Positions 1-7,096 of a DNA stretch of 64,000 nucleotides are shown here, piece after piece (position 1 is the stretch's first letter; the number at the start of each line of letters is the position of its first letter). Position numbers and translations under genes: made by a program. Under the pieces are notes generated by a model. It was not told the origin of the DNA. It saw only the letters and a list, made by a program, of their open reading frames with translations, and searched no databases. Source of the DNA: Pseudomonas mangiferae (lineage in GTDB: Bacteria; Pseudomonadota; Gammaproteobacteria; Pseudomonadales; Pseudomonadaceae); assembly GCF_007109405.1 (NCBI RefSeq), contig NZ_VJOY01000004.1, positions 1-64,000 on the forward strand. The letters run 5' to 3'.

Positions 1-75
1 ACTCAGCAGTGAAACGACTCTTCGCCGATGGTAGTGTGGAGCTTCTCCATGTGAGAGTAGGTCATCGTCAAGCTT
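1..75 (+). rRNA. rrf: 5S ribosomal RNA, 3' part
   Basis: The first ~75 bases are the 3' portion of a Pseudomonas-type 5S rRNA. They include the conserved block GCCGATGGTAGTGTGG and end in GTGAGAGTAGGTCATCGTC. The 5' part lies outside the window, so the window begins at the tail of an rRNA operon reading rightwards. A strong terminator follows directly. Confidence 0.93.
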
Positions 76-83
76 CTATCCCC

Positions 84-123
84 AAACCCCAATCCGCTCA
101 CGCGGGTTGGGGTTTGGCCTTTT
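84..123 (+). terminator. rRNA operon Rho-independent terminator
   Basis: AAACCCCAA (84-92) pairs with TTGGGGTTT (107-115). The stem continues inward through CCGC/GCGG around a TCAC loop, and a short T-run lies at 120-123. Its position just after the 5S end fits an rRNA operon terminator. Confidence 0.85.
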
Positions 124-162
124 GGGGCCGAAAAAAGCCGAAGCGAAGCAGTAGCGGCTGGT

Positions 163-498
163 TTAGGCCGGGGGAGGGCTAACGCCTCGCTCACGCCTGC
201 GGCTCCGCCCCTCCAGGAAACGCACCAGTCCCGCTTCTTCCGCCCGCAGGCCCTTGCGTGCACGCGCCTTGCGCTGGCCCCGCAGCGAACCCGCCAGGTA
301 CGCCGACAGCACCGCCGGGTGCACATAGCATCGGCGGCACACCGCGGGCGTATTGCCCAGCTGGCTCGAGACCTGGCGGATCACCTCCACTACCTCGCGC
401 TTGGCTTGGGCTTCATCCTCCCAGGGGGCCTCGCGCAGGTAAGCCAAGGCCAGTGCGCTGCCGGCCCAGGTCCGATAGTCCTTGGCAGTGAAGTATTG
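163..498 (-). pseudogene. Fragment of DNA topoisomerase IB (C-terminal part only)
   Basis: Read on the minus strand from about 498 down to the TAA at 163, the frame gives ~111 residues starting near QYFTAKDYRTWAG. It goes on to LGNTPAVCRRCYVHPAVL. Both stretches are signature blocks of the poxvirus-like bacterial topoisomerase IB C-terminal catalytic domain, which relaxes supercoils through a tyrosine-DNA bond; YVHP lies where the active-site tyrosine is expected. The full protein is about 350 residues. Upstream of 498 the family similarity stops and no start codon or N-terminal domain is seen, so about two thirds of the gene is missing. It points toward the rRNA operon. It is probably a dead remnant left by a deletion or insertion near 500. 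Confidence 0.8.
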
Positions 499-1102
499 AG
501 CGGTAAGGGGCGGGGAATTCTGCCGTTTGGGCGAGGCCTCGTCAGGCAGGTCTTTGCCGGCTCTTCGGTCACTTCGCTGCGGGCATCGGCTTACCGTTTC
601 GTAGGCAGTTAGTCTGATAGCTGCGCTACCCAGTGAACTCCACTGTTGGTCATCAAATTCCCTGAATAGGGCTGCCGACTAAGCAACGTGTGGCAGTTAC
701 ATAGCTCGAGCGAAAATAAATTCTTAGGTTTATGGCAATAACCATAAGCTGTTTTCCGACAGCTTCATGTTTCTTAAAACTGCTCCGCACTACGAGCTAT
801 ATAAAGTTCTTACTTGCTACTTCTGATTCAAGGAGGCTGCGGCGCAACGGCAGCATCACTGATGCCGGGCCAATATGGAGGCGCTGTAGCGCTTATAAAG
901 GTGCTCGCATGTCGCCGTAGGGAATGACTACTCGCCGCGATACCGAGCCAAATCTGGGCCAACTAAATGCCGCGTTTGTGGCAACCGAAACTTGAGTCTC
1001 CATATAGGCCTAGGAGTCCGCACAGTGCGGGTTCCATTACGCCACCGCTACTGCTTTTCCCCCAATTACCTAAGTGACCCCGCTCACTCCCTCCTCAGGC
1101 CC
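499..1102. other. Intergenic stretch without recognisable genes
   Basis: About 600 bases that are less GC-rich than the surroundings, especially 690-830, with no ORF resembling a known family. A short plus-strand frame near 965-985 contains a CxxC (CRVCGN), but it has no convincing start or length. The lower GC and the broken topoisomerase gene beside it suggest a site where foreign or decayed DNA has collected. Confidence 0.5.
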
Positions 1103-1735
1103 TCAACACTGCCTCAAACGCTCCAGATAGGCGCAGAACATATCGGCCATGGCGTTCGAATACGCTTCGATCTCCGACGGCGTTCGAGGTGTTTCCGAGA
1201 AGTGTTTTCCTGCGGCGCTCAGCGTCGTGAGGATCAGTTCACTGGCGAGGCCGCAGGTCGATTCGGTGGCAGCCGGTAGCACTTCCCGAATGAAAGCCAG
1301 GAACGCATCCTGCGCGGCTTCGCGGGCCTCCTGGGCTTCGGGGGCATTGCGATAGAAGGGGGCGGCGTCGCTGAGGGCAGTGCGCATCTGTGCTTCATCG
1401 CATTCCGAATGGACGAATGTAATCACCAGTGAGCGCAGCCGATCGAGCGGCGGCGTTCGGCTGTCCTCGATGATGCCGCGCAGTAGTTCGCTGGTCTGTC
1501 GCCACTCGTCATGCTGGAGGCGAAACAAGACTGCCGCCTTGTTGGGAAAGTACTGGTACAGCGATCCCACGCTCACGCCTGCCTTCTCGGCCACGCGCGC
1601 CATGGTGAAGCGCTGGGCGCCTTCCTTCGCCAGAACCTGAACAGCGGCTTGCAGCACATCCTCCACGAGGCGGGTCGAGCGGGCCTGCTGGGGCAGTTTT
1701 CGCGAGGAAATCAAGGGAGAGCGGGAAGAGGTCAT
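1103..1735 (-). CDS. TetR/AcrR-family transcriptional regulator
   Basis: This 210-residue protein has the usual TetR size. After a basic N-terminus, residues ~20-70 form the DNA-binding domain. The motif TMARVAEKAGVSVGSLYQYF is the diagnostic TetR helix-turn-helix. The C-terminal ~130 residues are the variable ligand-binding and dimerisation domain; I cannot name the ligand. It is divergent from the O-methyltransferase at 1827 across a 91-bp gap, the standard arrangement for a TetR repressor controlling itself and its neighbour. The start is the ATG at 1735. The family assignment is secure. The regulatory link to the methyltransferase is inferred from position only. Confidence 0.93.
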   Translation of the reverse strand: MTSSRSPLISSRKLPQQARSTRLVEDVLQAAVQVLAKEGAQRFTMARVAEKAGVSVGSLYQYFPNKAAVLFRLQHDEWRQTSELLRGIIEDSRTPPLDRLRSLVITFVHSECDEAQMRTALSDAAPFYRNAPEAQEAREAAQDAFLAFIREVLPAATESTCGLASELILTTLSAAGKHFSETPRTPSEIEAYSNAMADMFCAYLERLRQC

Positions 1736-1826
1736 GGAGGCATACCAATGCGAATAGTGAAACCTGAAGGATTCGTCGTATTTTGGTCCGGTGCGTTCGA
1801 TCGCTCAACCCTACCGGAGGATGACC
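1736..1826. promoter_or_regulatory. Divergent promoter region between TetR gene and O-methyltransferase
   Basis: This 91-bp gap must hold both outward promoters and probably the TetR operator. A weak inverted repeat, CGAAT (1751-1755) with ATTCG (1771-1775), spans 25 bp and is a possible operator, but such short arms could be chance. GGAGG at 1816-1820 is the Shine-Dalgarno of the methyltransferase. Confidence 0.4.
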
Positions 1827-2492
1827 ATGACCACGTTGACCACTACCCCGCTCGCGCAATTGCTGGACCGACTGTTCGAGGACGCCGAGGCGGCCTCGCC
1901 GGCCGCGAGCCCTGCCCTTGCCGAGTTCTCTTCCGAGGAGCGGGTACGCCTGATGCGCAGCAAGACCGACTACGTCGAGCTGTATGGGCTCTTGAAGGAC
2001 CTGCCCCTCCCGGTTTCCCGGGAGACGGGCACGCTGCTGTACATGCTGGCGCGCAGCAGCGGAGCGCGATCCATCGTGGAGTTCGGTACCTCGTTCGGCA
2101 TCTCGACCCTGCACCTGGCAGCCGCCCTGCGGGATAACGGGGGCGGTCGGCTGATCACCAGCGAGTTCGAGCCGTCGAAGATTGCCCGGGCCCGGGAAAA
2201 CCTGGCGGCAGGTGGCGTCGACGATCTGGTAGAACTCCGCGAAGGGGACGCCCTGCAGACCCTGGCCGCAGACCTGCCCGAAACCGTCGACCTGGTGTTG
2301 CTGGACGGTGCCAAGGCGCTGTACCCGGAGATCCTGGCCCGGGTCGAGAGTCGCCTGAGACCGGGCGCGTTCGTCGTTGCGGATAACGCCGACGAGAGTC
2401 CCGAGTACCTGGCCTACGTGCGCGCGCCGGAAAACGGCTACCTGTCCATCCCGTTCGACGAGGACGTCGAGTTGTCCATGCGGGTGCGCTGA
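1827..2492 (+). CDS. SAM-dependent O-methyltransferase
   Basis: This is a class I methyltransferase of 221 residues. The SAM-binding motif I is IVEFGTSFGIS near residue 83. The acidic strand ends TSEFE follow, and VDLVLLDGAKALY near residue 150 is the motif IV region typical of catechol/caffeoyl-CoA-like O-methyltransferases. The target is unknown, probably a small hydroxylated molecule. I chose the ATG at 1827 because GGAGG at 1816-1820 lies six bases upstream. An in-frame ATG at 1821 touches the Shine-Dalgarno, and a GTG-type start further up would lie in the promoter. It stands alone opposite a TetR gene, suggesting induction by a compound that the methyltransferase detoxifies or modifies. 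Confidence 0.85.
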   Translation: MTTLTTTPLAQLLDRLFEDAEAASPAASPALAEFSSEERVRLMRSKTDYVELYGLLKDLPLPVSRETGTLLYMLARSSGARSIVEFGTSFGISTLHLAAALRDNGGGRLITSEFEPSKIARARENLAAGGVDDLVELREGDALQTLAADLPETVDLVLLDGAKALYPEILARVESRLRPGAFVVADNADESPEYLAYVRAPENGYLSIPFDEDVELSMRVR

Positions 2493-2805
2493 GGCCTGTG
2501 GCCCGCCCCTGGCGGGCCGGCAAACCTGCCGGGCACTGGCTTGCAAGGCTCGACCAGGCAGCCAGCGTCCGGAGACAAATGCAAGCGGAGGTCGAAGCAC
2601 TCCACACGGCATTTCGGACCCTCTGCGCTCCGGTCCTTCCCTGACCTCCCAGCAAGGCCCGCAAAGCCGAATGGCTCCGGCTACATCCTCCGCCCGCACC
2701 TCCCCGCGCAAGCCCAGGCAAAAATCCATCGCCACTTTTTCCTGAACCGCTGTCGAACGGGAGGATGGCGTTTTGGCTTTCCTCTAGAATGGCACCCTTA
2801 CCCAG
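2493..2805. other. Intergenic region with 3' hairpins
   Basis: This 313-bp gap separates the methyltransferase from the pqi operon. At its left end GGCCCGCC (2500-2507) pairs with GGCGGGCC (2511-2518). An overlapping hairpin CCGGCA/TGCCGG (2517-2532) follows. Neither has a T-run, so they may be a weak terminator or alternative RNA structures. A TAGAAT at 2785-2790 could be the -10 box for the pqi operon, but I find no matching -35. No gene is seen. Confidence 0.45.
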
Positions 2806-3474
2806 ATGAGCCACCGTATGCCTGATTCGCTCGAGTCTCGCCCGTTGTCGGCGTTGCCCCTGGAAGAGCTGCTTGCCTGCCACGAATGCGACCTGCTGAT
2901 GCGCCGCCCGAGCCTGGGCGAGGAGCAGAAGGCCTGCTGCCCCCGCTGTGGCTACGAGCTGGTGGTGCACCGGGCCCACATGGTGCGGCGCTCCCTGGCG
3001 TTGGTGATCACCGCCCTGCTGCTGTACGTTCCCGCGAATTTCCTGCCCATCATGCGCCTCACCTTGCTCGGCCAGACCACCCACGACACGGTATGGAGCG
3101 GCGTGGTGGGCCTCTACGAGACCGGCATGAGAACCGTCGCCGCCCTGGTCCTGCTGTGCAGCATGGTCATTCCGCTGCTGAAGCTGCTGTGCCAGTTGGT
3201 GGTGCTGCTGTGCATCCGCCACGGCGTGGCCCGGCGCACCGGCATCCTGTTCTACCGCGTGTACCACCGGTTGCGGGAGTGGGGGATGCTGGAGGTGTAC
3301 CTGATGGGCATCCTGGTGGCCATCGTCAAGCTGATCGACATGGCGGAGCTGCACGTGGGCGTGGGGCTGGCCTGTTTCATCGGCCTGCTGCTGGCCCAGG
3401 TCTGGCTGGAGGTGACCATGTCCTCCCATCAGGTCTGGGATGCGCTGGAGGGGGACGCCGATGCGTGCGCTTGA
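2806..3474 (+). CDS. pqiA: PqiA/LetA-like inner membrane protein (first half)
   Basis: This 222-residue membrane protein has an N-terminal four-cysteine, rubredoxin-like metal site (CHECD and, about 20 residues later, CPRCG). About four transmembrane segments follow, the first around residues 65-85. The pattern LLYVPANFLPIM is a family hallmark of PqiA/LetA proteins, which sit in the inner membrane and work with MCE-domain tunnel proteins in lipid transport between the two membranes. E. coli PqiA contains two such modules in one chain; here they are two adjacent genes, as in other pseudomonads. The next gene starts 14 bp before this stop. An in-frame ATG at 2818 is an alternative start. Confidence 0.88.
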   Translation: MSHRMPDSLESRPLSALPLEELLACHECDLLMRRPSLGEEQKACCPRCGYELVVHRAHMVRRSLALVITALLLYVPANFLPIMRLTLLGQTTHDTVWSGVVGLYETGMRTVAALVLLCSMVIPLLKLLCQLVVLLCIRHGVARRTGILFYRVYHRLREWGMLEVYLMGILVAIVKLIDMAELHVGVGLACFIGLLLAQVWLEVTMSSHQVWDALEGDADACA

Positions 3475-4084
3475 CGCCGGCATCCTGGTCTGCGGCGAAT
3501 GCCACCAGTTGAACCGCCAGGGGGAGGGCGGCTCGCCCCAGCAATGCAGCCGCTGCGGCTCCCGCCTGCACCCGCGGCGTCCCGATAGCATCGTCCGCAC
3601 CTGGGCGCTGCTGCTGACCGCCACCATCCTCTATATCCCGGCGAACGTACTGCCCATCATGACCGTGAACTACCTGGGCAAGGGTTCGCCATCCACCATT
3701 CTGGGTGGGGTGCTCGACCTGATGCAGGCGGGCATGGTACCGGTGGCCCTGGTGGTGTTCGTCGCCAGCATCCTGGTGCCCACCTTCAAGCTGATCGGCC
3801 TGTCGATGCTGCTGTATTCGATCCAGCGCCACCAGCGGCTGTCCGCCCGCCAGCGCATCGTCATGTACCGCTTCATCGAATGGATCGGTCGCTGGTCGAT
3901 GCTGGACATCTTCGTCATCGCCATCCTGGTGGCGGTGGTGAGCTTCGGCAACCTGGCCAATGTCAGCGCCAATGCCGGCGCCGCGGCCTTCGCCTCGGTG
4001 GTGGTGATCACCATGATCGCCGCCGTCACGTTCGATCCCCGTCTCATCTGGGACAACACCGATATGGAAAACGAGCATGCCTGA
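3461..4084 (+). CDS. pqiA: PqiA/LetA-like inner membrane protein (second half)
   Basis: This is a paralogue of the preceding gene, 207 residues. It has a CGECH...CSRCG metal-binding knuckle at the N-terminus and four hydrophobic segments, including LYIPANVLPIMTV. The ATG at 3461 is preferred over the longer frame because GGAGGGGG at 3447-3454 is correctly spaced and the short overlap with the upstream gene suggests translational coupling. Together the two proteins correspond to the two repeats of full-length PqiA/LetA. They probably form the inner-membrane partner that feeds lipids into the MCE tunnel encoded by the next gene, whose start overlaps this stop by eight bases. Confidence 0.88.
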   Translation: MRALDAGILVCGECHQLNRQGEGGSPQQCSRCGSRLHPRRPDSIVRTWALLLTATILYIPANVLPIMTVNYLGKGSPSTILGGVLDLMQAGMVPVALVVFVASILVPTFKLIGLSMLLYSIQRHQRLSARQRIVMYRFIEWIGRWSMLDIFVIAILVAVVSFGNLANVSANAGAAAFASVVVITMIAAVTFDPRLIWDNTDMENEHA

Positions 4085-6374
4085 GTTGCCCTCTCCCGTT
4101 ACCCGCAAGACCTCCAACTGGTCGGCGATCTGGATCCTGCCGCTGATCGCCCTGGCCATCGGCGGCTGGCTGGGCTGGAAGGCCCTGAGCGAGGCCGGCA
4201 CCACCATCGAGATCAGCTTCGAGAACGGTGAGGGCATCCAGGTCGACAAGACCCAGGTGATGTACAAGGGCATCCAGATAGGCAAGGTCACCGACCTGCA
4301 CGTCAGCGACGACATCCAGGGGGTGGTCGCGACCGTCGACGTACGCAAGGAGGCGGAGCCCTACCTGAGCCAGCAGACACGCTTCTGGCTGGTGCGCCCG
4401 CGGGTGTCCATCGCCGGCGTGACCGGCCTGGAGACCCTGGTCTCCGGCAACTACATCGCCATGGACCCGGTGAAGGGCGAACCCGAACGGCGCTTCAAGG
4501 CGCTGCCCGAGCCTCCCGGCCTGTCGGATAACCTGCCCGGCCTGCACCTGACCCTGAAGGCGGAGAAGCTCGGCTCCCTGGAGCAGGGCAGCCCGGTGTA
4601 CTACCGGCAGATCCAGGTGGGGCAGGTGAAGAACTATCAACTGGCGGACGACCAGCGCACCATCGAGATCAAGGTCTACATCGAGGCGCCCTACGCGCAC
4701 TTGGTGCGCAAACACACGCGGTTCTGGAACGCGAGCGGCCTGGACGTGTCCGCCGGGCTGTCGGGGGTGCGCATCCGCGCCGAGTCCCTGCTCAGCATGC
4801 TGGCCGGCGGCATCGCCTTCGCCACCCCGGAACACCGCCAGGACAGCCCGCCCACCGACCCGTCGATTCCCTTCCGTCTCTACGAGGGCTTCGACGCCGC
4901 CGACAGTGGCGTACGGGTGCGCTTGCACATGACCGATGTGAGCGGCCTGAACCCGGGCAACACGCCGGTGATGTACAACGGCGTGCAGGTCGGCACCCTG
5001 CGCCGGCTGGACATGGACAAGCGCTTCACCAGCGCCACCGCCGAACTCTCCATGGACCCGCGCACCGAGGACCTGCTGGTGGAGGGCACCGAATTCTGGA
5101 CGGTCAAGCCGTCCATCTCCCTGGCCGGCATCACCGGCATCGAGGCGCTGGTGAAGGGCAACTACATCGCCGTGCGCTTCGCCAAGGAGGGCGCACCGGC
5201 CCGGGAATTCACCGTCCGCGGCAAGGCGCCGCCGCTGAATACCGACGCCCCCGGCCTGCACCTGGTGCTGACCACCGACAAGCTGGGCTCCCTGGAAGTG
5301 GGCAGCGCCGTGCTGTATAAGCAGATGCGCGTGGGCACGGTGCAGAGCTACCAGCTGTCCCAGGATATGCAGCGGGTGGTGGTGGGCGTGCACATCGAGC
5401 CGACCTTCGCCAATCTGGTCAACGATTCCACACGGTTCTGGAACGCCAGCGGGGTCAGCCTCAAGGGCAACCTGTCCGGCGTGGAAGTGCGCAGCGAGTC
5501 CCTGCAGACCCTGCTCACCGGCGGTATTTCCTTCTACACCCCCAACCCCAAGGCGCCGCCCATCACCGGCATCCGCCGCTTCACCCTGTACAAGGATGAG
5601 AACGAGGCCCTGGCCAAGGGCACCCTGGTGGATATCCGGGTGGACGATGCCGACGGCCTGCGGGAGGGCACCGCGGTGCGCTTCAAGGGCCTGGAAGTGG
5701 GCAAGGTGGAGCAGGTGAGCCTGAGCGGCGACCTGGGCTCGGTGACACTGCGGGCGCGCATCTACGAGGCGGCCGATCGTATCGCTCGCAGCGGCAGCGA
5801 GTTCTGGGTGGTGAAACCGGAACTCGGGCTGGCGCGCACGGCCAACCTGGGCACCCTGGTCAGTGGCCAGTACCTGGAAGTGCGCCCCGCGCCACGACCG
5901 GGCAAGGTGCAGACCCGCTTCGACGCCCTGAAGGCGCCGCCCACCCAGGAGGCCCGCGACGAGCAAGGCCTGCGCCTGGTGTTGAGCGCCGCGCGCAAGG
6001 GTTCCCTCAAGCCGGGCGTGGCCATCACCTATCGGGAGATTCCGGTGGGCAAGGTGAGCCGGGTGGAGCTGGGCCCCACTTCGGACCGGGTGCTGGTGCA
6101 CATCCTCATCGAACCGCGCTACGCGCCGCTGGTGCGCACCGGCACGCGGTTCTGGAATGCCAGCGGCATTGGTATCGACTTCGGCCTGTTCAAGGGAGCC
6201 AAGGTGCGCACTGATTCCTTCGAGGCGCTGCTGGAGGGCGGGATCGGCTTCTCCACCCCGGACAACCCCACCATGGGCGGCCCGGCTCGCCCGGGGCAGA
6301 CCTTCGCGCTGTTCGACGAAGCCGAGGAAGAATGGCTGAAATGGGCGCCGAAGATCGCCCTGGACAAGCCCTGA
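4077..6374 (+). CDS. pqiB: PqiB/LetB-like MCE-domain lipid transport protein
   Basis: A 765-residue protein with one N-terminal transmembrane helix (about residues 17-35, WIWILPLIALAIGGWLG-like) followed by a periplasmic array of MCE domains. I count six MCE repeats, starting near residues 42, 155, 275, 395, 520 and 640. Each has a conserved core of the type VMYKGIQIGKV or VYYRQIQVGQV. E. coli PqiB has three MCE domains and LetB seven, so this protein is intermediate in length. Such proteins stack as hexameric rings into a hydrophobic tunnel from inner to outer membrane. It ends the operon; no PqiC-like lipoprotein gene follows. Confidence 0.9.
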   Translation: MPELPSPVTRKTSNWSAIWILPLIALAIGGWLGWKALSEAGTTIEISFENGEGIQVDKTQVMYKGIQIGKVTDLHVSDDIQGVVATVDVRKEAEPYLSQQTRFWLVRPRVSIAGVTGLETLVSGNYIAMDPVKGEPERRFKALPEPPGLSDNLPGLHLTLKAEKLGSLEQGSPVYYRQIQVGQVKNYQLADDQRTIEIKVYIEAPYAHLVRKHTRFWNASGLDVSAGLSGVRIRAESLLSMLAGGIAFATPEHRQDSPPTDPSIPFRLYEGFDAADSGVRVRLHMTDVSGLNPGNTPVMYNGVQVGTLRRLDMDKRFTSATAELSMDPRTEDLLVEGTEFWTVKPSISLAGITGIEALVKGNYIAVRFAKEGAPAREFTVRGKAPPLNTDAPGLHLVLTTDKLGSLEVGSAVLYKQMRVGTVQSYQLSQDMQRVVVGVHIEPTFANLVNDSTRFWNASGVSLKGNLSGVEVRSESLQTLLTGGISFYTPNPKAPPITGIRRFTLYKDENEALAKGTLVDIRVDDADGLREGTAVRFKGLEVGKVEQVSLSGDLGSVTLRARIYEAADRIARSGSEFWVVKPELGLARTANLGTLVSGQYLEVRPAPRPGKVQTRFDALKAPPTQEARDEQGLRLVLSAARKGSLKPGVAITYREIPVGKVSRVELGPTSDRVLVHILIEPRYAPLVRTGTRFWNASGIGIDFGLFKGAKVRTDSFEALLEGGIGFSTPDNPTMGGPARPGQTFALFDEAEEEWLKWAPKIALDKP

Positions 6375-6851
6375 GCCGGATGGCACTCATGCCCGCCGGG
6401 TGCCGCCGCGCGGGCTGGCGTGGGCTGGGTGGTGAAGTCTCCTGAGGCATCGGCTGGCGGCGTCGGCAGCGATCGTCGGATTTTGCGCACGCCCCCTGCG
6501 CGGCGTGTAGAGCCGGGGCCGGCTTTCCATCCGAGGCCGGCCTGCCGCGTCTCCGTATCCCGCCAACGCGAGCGAGTACTTCCTGGTAGGGGGTTGCACG
6601 GGAACGCCCGAGGGCGCGCCCGATACCTGAACTGCCGGGGATCGATGTCGAGTCAGGCGTTAAGGGGCTCTACGGCGTCCCTGAAAACCGCCGGCTTCGT
6701 TCCCTTGCGCCGATCTTGGTTGACGCGCTTGCGTCATGCCGTGCGTGACCCTCGATCCGCGCAAAAACGATCCGATCCAGGCTGCCGCGCTGACCCGTCG
6801 CATCTTGGAGAGGCTGATTGCACGGTGTCTTAAGTCGAATCAAGGATGATC
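6375..6851. other. Intergenic region between convergent pqi and mks operons, left part
   Basis: No convincing gene is present in this stretch between the 3' ends of two convergent operons. I see no clear Rho-independent terminator with a T-run. The ORFs that cross it have no family resemblance. The heptamer array follows directly at 6852. Confidence 0.5.
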
Positions 6852-6963
6852 GAACGCCGAACGCCGAACGCCGAACGCCGAACGCCGAACGCCGAACGCC
6901 GAACGCCGAACGCCGAACGCCGAACGCCGAACGCCGAACGCCGAACGCCGAACGCCGAACGCC
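6852..6963. repeat. Tandem array of 16 copies of GAACGCC
   Basis: Sixteen uninterrupted, identical copies of the 7-bp unit GAACGCC occupy 112 bp. Because 7 is not a multiple of 3, three units make a 21-bp period that is open in several frames, which explains the spurious repeat peptides (NAERRTP on the plus strand, AFGVRRS on the minus strand). It lies between the 3' ends of the pqi and mks operons. Perfect identity of all units points to recent expansion by slippage, so copy number is likely to vary between isolates. Confidence 0.97.
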
Positions 6964-7096
6964 CGTATCCCAGAGCGATTGTCTCGAGAGCCCGCTTGGC
7001 TAGCGTGGTCACGGAGCAGCCGTGCCGCTATCTGGCCCCGTCGACCCGGTCTAGGGAGCCCTATATGGACCCCCGTTCCCCTCCTGCCTCCAGCCC

